Shown: in pieces, positions 1 to 8,500 of the stretch | How the letters are laid out: each line of letters begins with the position of its first letter | How positions within the stretch are numbered: the stretch's first letter is position 1 | From: Rhodobacter sp. | GTDB taxonomy: Bacteria > Pseudomonadota > Alphaproteobacteria > Rhodobacterales > Rhodobacteraceae | Direction: 5' to 3' | Assembly (NCBI GenBank): GCA_020637595.1 | Contig: JACKKE010000013.1 | Location: forward strand, 34,871 to 98,870 | DNA: 64,000 nt | Notes under the pieces: model-generated | Told to the model about the DNA's origin: nothing | The model's input: the letters and a program-made list of their open reading frames with translations, nothing else | The model's database searches: none | Program-made: the position numbers and the translations under genes

Positions 1-383
1 ATCTGGTCTATGCGCTGGAGGCGGGCTACCGCGCCAACGCGAGTTTCGTGATGAACTCGAAGACCGCGGGCGCCGTGCGCAAGATGAAGGACGTGGACGG
101 CCGCTTCCTGTGGTCGGACGGTCTGGCAGCGGGCGAACCGGCGCGGCTGATGGGCTATCCGGTGCTGATCGCCGAGGACATGCCCGACATCGCCGCCGAT
201 GCCCATGCCATCGCGTTCGGCGACTTCCACGCGGGCTATACCGTGGCCGAGCGCCCCGACCTGCGCGTGCTGCGCGACCCCTTCAGCGCCAAGCCCCATG
301 TCCTGTTCTACGCAACCAAGCGCGTGGGCGGCGATGTGACCGACTTCAACGCGATCAAGCTGCTGAAGTTCTCGGTCGCCTAA
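1..383 (+). CDS. GTA major capsid protein (g5), C-terminal part
   Basis: This is the 3' end of a gene that begins before the window; the reading frame is open from base 3 to the TAA at 381-383. It encodes the end of the HK97-fold major capsid protein of a Rhodobacter-type gene transfer agent, the shell protein of the particle that packages host DNA. Recognised from the MNSKTAGAVRKMKD stretch, the RFLWSDGL segment, the GYPVLIAEDMPD segment and the closing AIKLLKFS, all typical of the C-terminal half of GTA capsid proteins. It is the first visible gene of the run g5 to g15. A GC hairpin follows the stop codon. The maturation protease and terminase genes expected upstream lie outside the window. 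Confidence 0.93.
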   Translation, partial: LVYALEAGYRANASFVMNSKTAGAVRKMKDVDGRFLWSDGLAAGEPARLMGYPVLIAEDMPDIAADAHAIAFGDFHAGYTVAERPDLRVLRDPFSAKPHVLFYATKRVGGDVTDFNAIKLLKFSVA

Positions 384-394
384 GCGATTGGGCT

Positions 395-413
395 GGCCCC
401 TTCGGGCGGGGCC
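395..413 (+). terminator. GC hairpin after the capsid gene
   Basis: GGCCCC (395-400) pairs with GGGGCC (408-413) across a 7-base loop, 12 bases after the g5 stop. There is no T tract, so it may be a partial terminator or an mRNA-stabilising stem that keeps the very abundant capsid message separate from the lower-level genes downstream. The rest of the 384-551 gap shows no convincing gene. Confidence 0.4.
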
Positions 414-551
414 GACCCGATGCGGCGCAGGCGCGCGGCGGACCAGAAGGGCCGTTTGCGCCCCGCACCGACCGGCTGCTCCCCTCCGTGCGAGCGATGC
501 GGGGGCGCGCCTGCGCCATTTCTGACGATTTTCAACGCCTGGGAGGCAGCG

Positions 552-1142
552 ATGGACCTGATCGAAACCAGCAGCGTGAATGACGGGCTTCTGCCGGTGG
601 CGGCGCTGCGTGCCCATCTGCGGCTGGGCACCGGATTTGCCGACGAGGCCACGGGCGACGCTCTGCTGCTGCAGTATCTGCGCGCGGCCATCGCCACGGT
701 CGAATCGCGCACCGGCAAGGCGCTGATCGCGCGGGGTTTCCGGCTGGTGCTGGATCGCTGGCGCTGGGCCGATGCCCAGGCGCTGCCGGTCGCGCCGGTC
801 AGCGGTATCGACGCGGTGACGCTCACCGATGCCGAGGGGCAGGAGACGGCGATCGACCCGGCCCGCTGGCGGCTGGTGGCGGATCGCCACCGCCCGCAGA
901 TCGCGGCAACCGGGGCGATCTTGCCGCAGGTGCCGACCTCGGGGTCGGTCGCGGTCGATTTCACCGCCGGTTTCGGTGCGACCTGGGACGCGGTGCCCGA
1001 CGATCTGGCGCAGGCGGTGATGCTGCTGGCGGCGCAGTATTACGAGGGCCGCACAGGGGCCGGCAGCGGTCTGCCGTTGCAGGTCGAGGCGCTGGTGGCG
1101 CGCTGGATGCCGGTGCGGGTGACGGCGGGGGGGCGGCTGTGA
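552..1142 (+). CDS. GTA head-tail connector protein (g6)
   Basis: A 196-residue protein of the phage gp6-like head-tail connector group, matching GTA g6, which forms the adaptor ring between portal and tail. The start is the ATG at 552, which follows a good ribosome site GGGAGG at 541-546 and gives the expected N-terminus MDLIETSSV. The N-terminal half has the conserved LRLG and the helix around YLRAAIATVESRTGKAL; the C-terminus has the LAQAVMLLAAQYYEGR helix typical of this family. The stop overlaps the next start by one base (TGATG), so g7 is probably translationally coupled. Part of the GTA operon. Confidence 0.88.
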   Translation: MDLIETSSVNDGLLPVAALRAHLRLGTGFADEATGDALLLQYLRAAIATVESRTGKALIARGFRLVLDRWRWADAQALPVAPVSGIDAVTLTDAEGQETAIDPARWRLVADRHRPQIAATGAILPQVPTSGSVAVDFTAGFGATWDAVPDDLAQAVMLLAAQYYEGRTGAGSGLPLQVEALVARWMPVRVTAGGRL

Positions 1143-1477
1143 TGCGGGTGACCTTGAACCGGCCGATGATGCTGGAAGAGGCAGTGACCGCGCCCGATGG
1201 GGCGGGCGGCTTCACCACCAGTTGGGTGGCGCTGGGCACGCTCTGGGCCGAGCTGCGCCCGGGTGCGGGGCGCGAATTGCGCGGCACCATCGCGCCCGAG
1301 GGGCGGATGCTGTTCCGCGTCTATCTGCGCGCCGCACCCCAGGGCAGCCCGCAGCGCCCGCGCCCCGACCAGCGTCTGCGCGAGGGCGCGCGGTTGTTCA
1401 CCATCCTCGCCGTCAGCGAGGCCGATCCGGCAGGCGCCTATCTGGTCTGCCACGCGCAAGAAGAGGTGCCGGCATGA
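1142..1477 (+). CDS. GTA head-tail adaptor (g7), stopper-like
   Basis: A 111-residue small beta-rich protein of the phage head-tail joining family (SPP1 gp16-like), the place occupied by GTA g7. It begins MRVTLNRPM and carries the LGTLWAELRP and RLREGARLF segments characteristic of the family. In tailed phages these proteins close the connector and receive the tail. The ATG at 1142 overlaps the g6 stop; an in-frame GTG three bases earlier is less likely. Its stop overlaps the g8 start by four bases (ATGA). Length and position agree with GTA clusters of other Rhodobacterales. Confidence 0.85.
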   Translation: MRVTLNRPMMLEEAVTAPDGAGGFTTSWVALGTLWAELRPGAGRELRGTIAPEGRMLFRVYLRAAPQGSPQRPRPDQRLREGARLFTILAVSEADPAGAYLVCHAQEEVPA

Positions 1478-1881
1478 GCATTCAATCCAGCGCCGCGCTT
1501 CAGGTCGCGCTTTACGATCTGCTGGTGGCGGATGGCCCGCTGGCCGGGCTGGTCCCGGGCGGCGTGATGGACGCGCCGCCCCCGGGCACGCCGCAGGGCA
1601 CCTATGTGCTGATCGGCGAGGAAGAGGCGATCGACCGTTCGGACGTCAGCGGGCCGGGGGCCGAGCACCGGGTGCTGATCTCGGTGGTGTCGGATGCCGC
1701 GGGGTTTCTGACCGCCAAATCCGCCGCTGCGCGCATCGCGCAGATCCTGCCCGACGCCCAGCCCGTGCTCAGCACCGGGCGCGTCGTGGCGATCTGGTTT
1801 CACAACGCCCAGGCGCGGCGCGTCGACAGCGGCACCGTGCGCCGCATCGACCTGCGGTTCCGCGTCCGCGTCGAAGTCTGA
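1474..1881 (+). CDS. GTA tail terminator / DUF3168 protein (g8)
   Basis: A 135-residue DUF3168-family protein, equivalent to GTA g8 and to phage tail-terminator proteins that cap the tail tube and join it to the head. The start ATG overlaps the g7 stop (ATGA). Features seen are the N-terminal helix SAALQVALYDLL, the GTYVLIGEE strand, and the C-terminal RIDLRFRVRVE strand typical of DUF3168. It is followed after 24 bases by g9. Function is inferred from family and operon position. Confidence 0.87.
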   Translation: MSIQSSAALQVALYDLLVADGPLAGLVPGGVMDAPPPGTPQGTYVLIGEEEAIDRSDVSGPGAEHRVLISVVSDAAGFLTAKSAAARIAQILPDAQPVLSTGRVVAIWFHNAQARRVDSGTVRRIDLRFRVRVEV

Positions 1882-1905
1882 GTTTCGAAAAGAGGAGAGC
1901 CCAGC

Positions 1906-2388
1906 ATGGCTGTGCAAAGCGGCAAGGATCTGCTGATCAAGATGGACATGACCGGCGGCGGTCAGTTCGAAACCATCGCGGGGCTGCGCGCCACGCGCAT
2001 CAGCTTCAACGCGGAAACCGTGGACGTGACCAGCCTGTCGTCAACCGGCGGCTGGCGCGAGTTGCTGGCCGGGGCGGGCGTCAAGGCGGCGTCGATCTCG
2101 GGCTCGGGCGTGTTTCGCGACGAGGCCACGGATGAACGCGCCCGCGCGGTGTTCTTCAACGGCGAGATCCCGGCCTTTCAGGTGGTGATCCCCGACTTCG
2201 GCACCGTCGAGGGGCCGTTCCAGATCACCGGCATCGAATACGCGGGCTCGTATAACGGCGAGGCCACCTATGAGCTGTCGATGGCTTCGGCGGGGGCGCT
2301 CGACTTTGTTGCGGCGACCGCGCTGGCCCTCGCGCCGCAGGACTATGTGGGCGACGGCGGCGACCAGCCGCAGCCGATCACGGAGTGA
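1906..2388 (+). CDS. GTA major tail tube protein (g9)
   Basis: A 160-residue protein of the TP901-1 major tail protein family, GTA g9, whose hexamers stack into the tail tube. Start at 1906 follows the purine-rich site AGAGGAGA. The sequence begins MAVQSGKDLLIKMDM and has the AGLRATRISFNAETVDVTS and GSYNGEATYELSMASAG segments that mark the family. The C-terminal acidic and proline-containing tail (about residues 145-160) looks a little longer than I expect for the family. Its stop lies just before the g10 start. Confidence 0.9.
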   Translation: MAVQSGKDLLIKMDMTGGGQFETIAGLRATRISFNAETVDVTSLSSTGGWRELLAGAGVKAASISGSGVFRDEATDERARAVFFNGEIPAFQVVIPDFGTVEGPFQITGIEYAGSYNGEATYELSMASAGALDFVAATALALAPQDYVGDGGDQPQPITE

Positions 2389-2393
2389 GCGTT

Positions 2394-2717
2394 ATGGCCA
2401 ATCCCCTGGCCGGCGAGGTGGCGCTGGTGATCGACGGCGAGCGGCGCGTCCTGAAGCTGACGCTGGGCGCGCTGGCCGAACTGGAAACCGCGTTGGGCGC
2501 GGACAGTCTGGTCGCGCTGGTCGAGCGGTTCGAGGGCGGGCGGTTCTCGGCGCGCGACGTGATGGCGTTGCTGTTGGCCGGGTTGCACGGGGGCGGGCAT
2601 CCGCTGCCCGCCGCCGCCCTGCTGGCCGCCGAGATCGACGGCGGTGCGGCCGAGGCCGCGCGCGCGGCGGGCCTTTTGCTGGCGCGTGCCTTTGCCCAGC
2701 CGGGTGCTGGGGCATGA
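2394..2717 (+). CDS. GTA tail assembly protein (g10)
   Basis: A 107-residue protein of the small GTA/phage tail-assembly family found between tail tube and tape measure genes. The ATG at 2394 (MANPLAGEVALVIDG) is preferred because this N-terminus is the family form; a GTG at 2385 overlapping the g9 stop would add three residues. The conserved LKLTLGALAELE segment follows. It may act as a tail-assembly chaperone with the next gene, which overlaps it by four bases (ATGA). Confidence 0.83.
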   Translation: MANPLAGEVALVIDGERRVLKLTLGALAELETALGADSLVALVERFEGGRFSARDVMALLLAGLHGGGHPLPAAALLAAEIDGGAAEAARAAGLLLARAFAQPGAGA

Positions 2718-3055
2718 ACGGGCCGCGCGGCCTCGACTGGCCGGGGTTGATGCGGGCGGGGCTGCATGGCCTGGGCCTGCGCCCGGCCGAGTTCTGGGCG
2801 CTCACGCCCGCCGAACTGATGATCATGCTGGGCCGCGATCAGGCCGCCGATGGCGGCTTTACCCGGGCCCGGCTGGAAAGCCTGCTGCGTCGCTTCCCCG
2901 ACGCGGGGGCGGCAGCAACGAAAGGGGCGCCACATCATGGCGATGGAGGATCTGAACACCCAGCTGGCCGAGTTGGAGGCGCGGATGGCGGCGACGGCGG
3001 ACCGGGCGGCGGCCTTCGATTCCGGTCTTGCCGACATGGGCCGCACGCTGACTGA
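2714..3055 (+). CDS. GTA tail assembly chaperone-like (g10.1), run-on reading frame
   Basis: The first about 60 residues (MNGPRGLDWPGLMRAG, then RPAEFWALTPAELMIMLGR and ARLESLLRRFPDAG) match the short tail-assembly chaperone placed between g10 and g11 in GTA clusters. In that family the protein ends near the RRFPD segment. Here no stop appears and the frame stays open to 3055, overlapping the start of g11 by about 119 bases; the added residues are glycine- and histidine-rich and look like a shadow of g11. Either the stop has been lost, or a one-base error lies near 2905-2930. The N-terminal part is supported; the true end is uncertain. Confidence 0.65.
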   Translation: MNGPRGLDWPGLMRAGLHGLGLRPAEFWALTPAELMIMLGRDQAADGGFTRARLESLLRRFPDAGAAATKGAPHHGDGGSEHPAGRVGGADGGDGGPGGGLRFRSCRHGPHAD

Positions 3056-3587
3056 CACCAACCGCGAGATGGCGGGGCTGACGCGGTCCTTCGGCAGCGG
3101 CCTCAGGCGTGCCTTCGACGGGGTGGTGTTCGACGGGATGCGCCTGTCGGATGCGATGCGCCAGCTGGGCCGCTCGATCACTGATGCGCTCTATTCCGCG
3201 GCGATGCGCCCGGTGCAGAATGCGGTCGGCGGCGCGCTGTCCTCGGTGGTTGGCGGGCTGATGGGCTCGGTCTTGCCCTTCGCCAATGGCGCGAGCTTCA
3301 GCCAGGGCCGGGTGATGCCGTTTGCCCAGGGCGGTGTCGTGTCCTCGCCGGTGACCTTCCCGATGCGAGGCGGCACCGGCTTGATGGGCGAGGCGGGGCC
3401 TGAAGCGATCCTGCCGCTGGCGCGTGGGGCCGACGGGCGGCTGGGGGTGCGCGCCGGCGGCGGCTCGCGGCCGGTCAGCGTGGTGTTCAACATCTCGACC
3501 CCCGACGTCGCCGGCTTCCAGCGCAGCCAGAGCCAGATCGCCGCGCAGATGCAGCGCCTGCTCGCGCAGGGGCAGCGAAATTATTGA
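2937..3587 (+). CDS. GTA tail tape measure protein (g11)
   Basis: A 216-residue tape-measure protein, short because the GTA tail is short; the length is normal for the family. The ATG at 2937 follows AAAGGGG with good spacing. Residues 1-60 are a predicted coiled coil (MAMEDLNTQLAELEARM onward). The centre holds a hydrophobic glycine-rich region (AVGGALSSVVGGLMGSVLPF), and the C-terminal half has the FPMRGGTGLMGEAGPEAILPLARG motif split across the usual phage TMP signature GLMGEAGPEA. It sets tail length and is ejected with the DNA in phages; the role here is by homology. Confidence 0.9.
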   Translation: MAMEDLNTQLAELEARMAATADRAAAFDSGLADMGRTLTDTNREMAGLTRSFGSGLRRAFDGVVFDGMRLSDAMRQLGRSITDALYSAAMRPVQNAVGGALSSVVGGLMGSVLPFANGASFSQGRVMPFAQGGVVSSPVTFPMRGGTGLMGEAGPEAILPLARGADGRLGVRAGGGSRPVSVVFNISTPDVAGFQRSQSQIAAQMQRLLAQGQRNY

Positions 3588-3602
3588 ACGGGAATGACTG
3601 AC

Positions 3603-4235
3603 ATGGCTTTCCACGAGATCCGCTTTCCCGCCACGCTCAGCTTCGGCTCGCTGGGCGGGCCCGAACGGCGCACCGAGATCGTGACGCTCTCGAACGGGCA
3701 TGAAGAGCGCAACACCCCCTGGGCGCAGGCGCGCCGGCGCTATGACGCCGGGCTTGGGCTGCGCTCGCTCGACGATGTCGAAACGCTGATCGCCTTTTTC
3801 GAGGCGCGCCAGGGCATGCTGCACGGGTTCCGCTGGAAGGATTGGGCGGATTTCAAGTCCTGCCTGGCCTCGCGCGAGGTTTCGGCGCTGGACCAGTCGC
3901 TGGGCAACGGCAACGGGGCGCGTCGCGATTTCCAGCTGATGAAATCCTATCGGTCGGGTGCGTGGAGCACCGGGCGGGTGATCGGCAAACCGGTCGTGGG
4001 CACGGTCCGGGCAGCGATTGCCGGGGCCGAGATCCCCGAGGGGGCCGGCTGGGCGCTGGATCCCGCGACCGGGATCGTCTCCTTCGACGTGGCTCCTGCG
4101 AACGGGGCCGAGGTCACGGTGGGCTTTGAATTCGACGTGCCGGTGCGCTTCGACACCGACCTGATCCAGGTCTCGGTCGCCAGTTTCCGCGCTGGTGACG
4201 TGCCCAAGGTGCCGGTGATCGAGGTGCGGCAATGA
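3603..4235 (+). CDS. GTA distal tail protein, DUF2460 (g12)
   Basis: A 210-residue DUF2460 protein, GTA g12, the ring that joins tail tube to baseplate hub. The ATG at 3603 (MAFHEIRFPATLSFGS) is preferred: GGGA at 3590-3593 lies 9 bases before it, while the in-frame ATG at 3594 would have no spacing. Diagnostic segments are GGPERRTEIVTLSNG, NTPWAQARRRYDAG and FFEARQGMLHGFRWKDW. The stop overlaps the g13 start by four bases. Confidence 0.9.
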   Translation: MAFHEIRFPATLSFGSLGGPERRTEIVTLSNGHEERNTPWAQARRRYDAGLGLRSLDDVETLIAFFEARQGMLHGFRWKDWADFKSCLASREVSALDQSLGNGNGARRDFQLMKSYRSGAWSTGRVIGKPVVGTVRAAIAGAEIPEGAGWALDPATGIVSFDVAPANGAEVTVGFEFDVPVRFDTDLIQVSVASFRAGDVPKVPVIEVRQ

Positions 4236-5095
4236 GCGACACCACCACCACCCGCGCCCGGGCCTGGGCGCTGACCCGGCGCGATGGCGTCGTTCTGGGC
4301 TTCACCGACCACGACCGTGATCTGGGCTTTGACGGCATCGTCTTTCGCGCGGGCACCGGGATGACCGCGCGGGCCATCGTCGCCGGCACCGGGCTGGCGG
4401 TCGACAACACCGAGGCCGCGGGCGCGCTGGCGGATGCGGGCCTGACCGAGGGCGACATTCTGGCCGGGCGCTATGACGCGGCGGCCTTGACCGTGTGGGA
4501 GGTCGACTGGACCGACCCTGACCAGCGCCGCGTGCTGTTTCGCGGTGCGCTGGGCGAGATCACGCGGGCGGGCGGGGCGTTCAAGGCCGAGCTGCGCGGG
4601 CTGACCGAGCCGCTGGCGGCGACCGGCGGGCGGGTGTTCGGCGCGCTGTGTCCGGCTGTGCTGGGCGATGCCGCCTGCGGCTTTGATCTGGATGCGTCGG
4701 GGTATGGGCAGGAGGCCGCGCTGTCGGCCGTGGCCGAGGAAGGCGCGGTGCTGGATATCCCCCTGATCCCCGAATTCGCGGCTGACTGGTTTGTGGATGG
4801 GGTTGTCCGGTTCCTGACCGGGGCGGCCGAGGGCCTGTCGGCCGTGGTGCGCCGCGAAGAGCGCCCGGGCGACGGGTTGCGCCTGCATTTGTGGACGGCC
4901 CCGGGGGTGGCGCCTGCGCCCGGCGATACGATCCGGTTGACCGCGGGATGCGACAAGCGGTTTGAAACCTGCCGGATAAAGTTCGCCAACACGCTGAATT
5001 TTCGTGGCTTTCCCCATGTCCCGCGCGAAGATTGGCTGATGGCGACGCCGCGCCTGGGCGATGCAAACTCTGGCGGCAGTCTGACCGATGGATGA
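4232..5095 (+). CDS. GTA baseplate hub protein, DUF2163 (g13)
   Basis: A 287-residue hub protein with the DUF2163 N-terminal domain (TRRDGVVLGFTDHDRDL) and the conserved C-terminal phage BR0599-type domain ending in the NTLNFRGFPHVPREDW segment. Four cysteines, C140, C149, C240 and C247 (the last two in AGCDKRFETC), are spaced as in GTA hub proteins; in the Rhodobacter capsulatus GTA structure the hub was reported to hold an iron-sulfur cluster, and these are the probable ligands. It overlaps g14 by eight bases. Confidence 0.92.
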   Translation: MSDTTTTRARAWALTRRDGVVLGFTDHDRDLGFDGIVFRAGTGMTARAIVAGTGLAVDNTEAAGALADAGLTEGDILAGRYDAAALTVWEVDWTDPDQRRVLFRGALGEITRAGGAFKAELRGLTEPLAATGGRVFGALCPAVLGDAACGFDLDASGYGQEAALSAVAEEGAVLDIPLIPEFAADWFVDGVVRFLTGAAEGLSAVVRREERPGDGLRLHLWTAPGVAPAPGDTIRLTAGCDKRFETCRIKFANTLNFRGFPHVPREDWLMATPRLGDANSGGSLTDG

Positions 5096-5519
5096 TCCCC
5101 GCGCGGCCGTGGTGGCCGAGGCCCGGCGCTGGGTCGGCACACCCTATCGCCACCAGGCCTCGGTCCGGGGTGCGGGGGCCGATTGCCTGGGGCTGGTGCG
5201 CGGCGTCTGGCGCGCCCTGCGCGGGGCCGAACCGGTTGCGGTGCCGCCCTATGGCCCGGACTGGGCCGAGGCTGGCCGCGACGAGGCCCTGTGGCGGGCG
5301 TTGGCGGGGGTGATGGCGCCCTCCGGTCCCGCGCTGGTGCCCGGACAGGTGCTGTTGTTCCGCATGCGGGCGGGCAGCGTCGCCAAGCACTTGGGCATCC
5401 TGGCCGAAGCCAGCCCTGCGCCGCGTTTCGTTCATGCTTACAGCGGGCACGGGGTGGTCGAGAGCCCCCTCAGCCCGCCCTGGGCGCGCCGGATCGTGGC
5501 GCGCTTTGACCTGATCTGA
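5088..5519 (+). CDS. GTA NlpC/P60 cell-wall peptidase (g14)
   Basis: A 143-residue NlpC/P60-fold peptidase. The catalytic cysteine is C33 in GADCLGLVRG, and H101 in the AKHLGIL segment is the expected histidine; a third polar residue is probably a histidine in FVHAYSGHG. It sits at the tail tip in GTA and is thought to cut peptide cross-links of the recipient cell wall so that DNA can enter. Starts inside the end of g13 and is followed 18 bases later by g15. Confidence 0.92.
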   Translation: MDDPRAAVVAEARRWVGTPYRHQASVRGAGADCLGLVRGVWRALRGAEPVAVPPYGPDWAEAGRDEALWRALAGVMAPSGPALVPGQVLLFRMRAGSVAKHLGILAEASPAPRFVHAYSGHGVVESPLSPPWARRIVARFDLI

Positions 5520-5537
5520 TCACGAAGGACCAAACCG

Positions 5538-8500
5538 ATGGCTACCTTGCTTCTGTCCGCCGCCGGCGCGGCGCTTGGCGCGAATTTCGGCGGCGCGGTG
5601 CTCGGGCTGTCGGGCATGGTGATCGGCCGCGCGGTCGGCGCGACCGTCGGCCGGCTGATTGACCAACGGCTTCTGGGCGCGGGGTCCGGCGCGGTGGAAA
5701 CCGGCCGCATTGACCGCCTGCAGGTGACCGGCGCGGGCGAGGGCGTGCCCGTGCCGCGCCTCTGGGGGCGGATGCGGGTCGCGGGCCACGTCATCTGGGC
5801 CTCGGATTTCCACGAGATCCCGGGCCGGTCGAAACGAACCAAGGGCGGCCTCGGCCCCAAGGTTCAGGAGGAGTCGCGCTATGTCGTTTCGGTCGCCATC
5901 GCGCTGTGCGAGGGCGAGATCAGCGGCCTTGGCCGGGTCTGGGCCTATGGCGACGAGATCGCGCGCAAGGATCTGAACCTGCGCGTCTATACCGGCAGCC
6001 AGGACCAGATGGCCGATCCCAAGATCGAGGCGGTCGAGGGAGAAGGCCAGGCGCCGGCCTATCGCGGCATCGCCTATGTGGTGATCGAGGATCTTGACCT
6101 CGGCCCCTATGGCAACCGCATGCCCAGCCTGTCCTTCGAGGTGATCCGCGCGGCGCAGGCCGAGGGGCAGACCACCTTGCAGCAGGCGGTGCAGGGCGTG
6201 GCCTGGCTGCCCGGGTCCGGGGAATACGCGCTGGCAACCGACCCGGTGCTGGTCCGCAGCATCGAAGAGGTGCCGTTCCTGCCCGACCTGTCGGTCGAGG
6301 TGCAGCGCGGGCCGTCGACGCAGGTCAACCAGAACACCCCCAGTGGCGAGGCCGATTTCCCCACCGCGTTGCAGGCCTTGCAAGCCGAGTTGCCGAATGC
6401 GCGGTCGGGGCTGCTGATCGCCTCCTGGTTCGGCGGCGACCTGCGCTGTGCCGATTGCCGGATCGCGCCCAGGATCGAATTCGCAGACCGTGATGGCAAG
6501 GACCAGCCGTGGCAGGTCTCGGGCCTCACGCGCAGCACGGCGGCGACGGTTGCCCGGATCGACGATGCGCCGGTCTACGGCGGCACGCCGTCCGACAGCG
6601 CGGTGCTGCAGGCCATTGCGGCGCTGCAACAGGCCGGGCAGGACGTGGTGTTCTATCCCTTCCTGTTGATGGACCAGCTGGCCGACAACGGCCTGACCGA
6701 CCCCTGGAGCGGCGCCGACGACCAGCCGGTGCTGCCCTGGCGCGGGCGCATCACCCTGTCGGCGGCCCCGGGTCAGCCGGGTAGCCCCGACCGCACGCTT
6801 GCCGCCGAGGCCGAGGTCGCGGCCTTCTTCGGCACCGCCCAGCCCGGCGATTTCACCGTTGCCCCGGGTTCGGTCACCTATTCCGGCCCGCAGGAATGGA
6901 CCTATCGCCGCTTTATCCTGCATTACGCCGCGCTTTGTGCGGCGGCGGGTGGGGTGCAGGCCTTCTGCATCGGCTCGGAAATGCGCGGCCTGACGCAGAT
7001 CCGCGGTGACGGCGACAGCTTTCCGGCGGTCGCGCAGATGGTTGCGCTGCTGCACGATGTGCGCGCGATCCTGGGTCCCTCGGTCAAGCTGACCTATGCC
7101 GCCGACTGGAGCGAATACGCCGGCTATGACGCGGGCGAGGGCACGCGGTATTTCCACCTCGACGCACTCTGGTCGGACCCCGATCTGAACATGATCGGCA
7201 TCGACAATTACATGCCGGTCGCCGACTGGCGCGAGGGCGAAACGCATCAGGATTATGCCGATGGCTGGCGTTCGATCCATGATCGGGCCTATCTGCAGGC
7301 CAATATCGCCGGCGGCGAGGGGTTCGACTGGTATTATCCCGATGCCCAGGCCCGCCGCGACCAGCGCCGCACACCGATCACCGACGGGCTGGACCAACCC
7401 TGGATCTGGCGCGTGAAGGATCTGCGCGCCTGGTGGGAGAACCCGCATACCGACCGTATCAACGGTGTCCCGCTCGAGGATCCGACCGACTGGCAGCCCC
7501 GCTCGAAACCGGTCTGGTTCACCGAATACGGCTGCGCGGCGATCGACAAGGGGGCGAACCAGCCCAACGTGTTCCTCGACCCGAAATCCTCGGAATCGAT
7601 GCTGCCGCATTTCTCGACCGGGCGGCGCGACGACCTGATGCAGATGCAATACCTGCTGGCGCTGCACGACCACTGGACCGACCCTGCCAACAACCCGGTG
7701 TCCGAGGTCTATGGCGGGCCGATGGTCGACTGGGCGCATTCGCACGCCTGGGCCTGGGATGCGCGCCCCTGGCCCTGGTTCCCCGCCCGCACCGATCTGT
7801 GGTCGGATGGCGACAACTGGCTGGGCGGGCATTGGCTGACCGGGCGCGCGGCGAACCAGCCGCTGGCGGCGGTCATCGCCGAGATCTGCCAGACCGCCGG
7901 CATCGCCGCTTTCGATGTCTCGGGGGTGCGTGGCCTGGTGCGGGGTTATGGCGTCGAGTCCACCGCCACCGGGCGCGCGGCCTTGCAGCCGCTTCTGCTG
8001 GCACATGGCGTCGAGGCCGTCGAGCGCGCCGGCACGCTGGTATTCCGCATGCGCGACGCGCGCGATGCGGTGACGCTGGACCCGGATTTTCTGGTGGCGC
8101 GTCCCGATGGCGATTTCGAGGTCACGCGCGCCTCGCAGCCGGAAACCGCCGGACGTCTGCGCCTGACCTATATCGAGGCCGAGGGCAGCTTCGAGACCCG
8201 CAGCGCCGAGGCGGTGATCCCCGACGAGGCCACCGGCGATGTCGCCAGCAGCGAGTTGCCGATGACCCTGACCCGGGGCGAGGCGCGCGGCGCGGTGAAA
8301 CGCTGGCTCTCCGAGGCGCGGGTTGCCCGCGATGTCGCCCGCTTTGCGCTGCCGATGTCATCGGATCTTGGCGCGGGGGATGTCGTGCGCCTGCCGCAGG
8401 GCAGCGGCCATCGCCTCTATCGGATCGACCGGGTCGAGCTGTCGGCCGCGCGCGAGGTCGAGGCCGTGCGTATCGAACCCGGCCTGTTTCGCCACCCCGA

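Noticed and set aside
5520..8006. Long open frame on the minus strand opposite g15 (over 800 codons)
   Set aside because: It lies fully opposite the well-supported g15 gene; high GC at codon third positions opens the antisense frame. The translated residues are Arg/Ala/Gly-rich without any domain.
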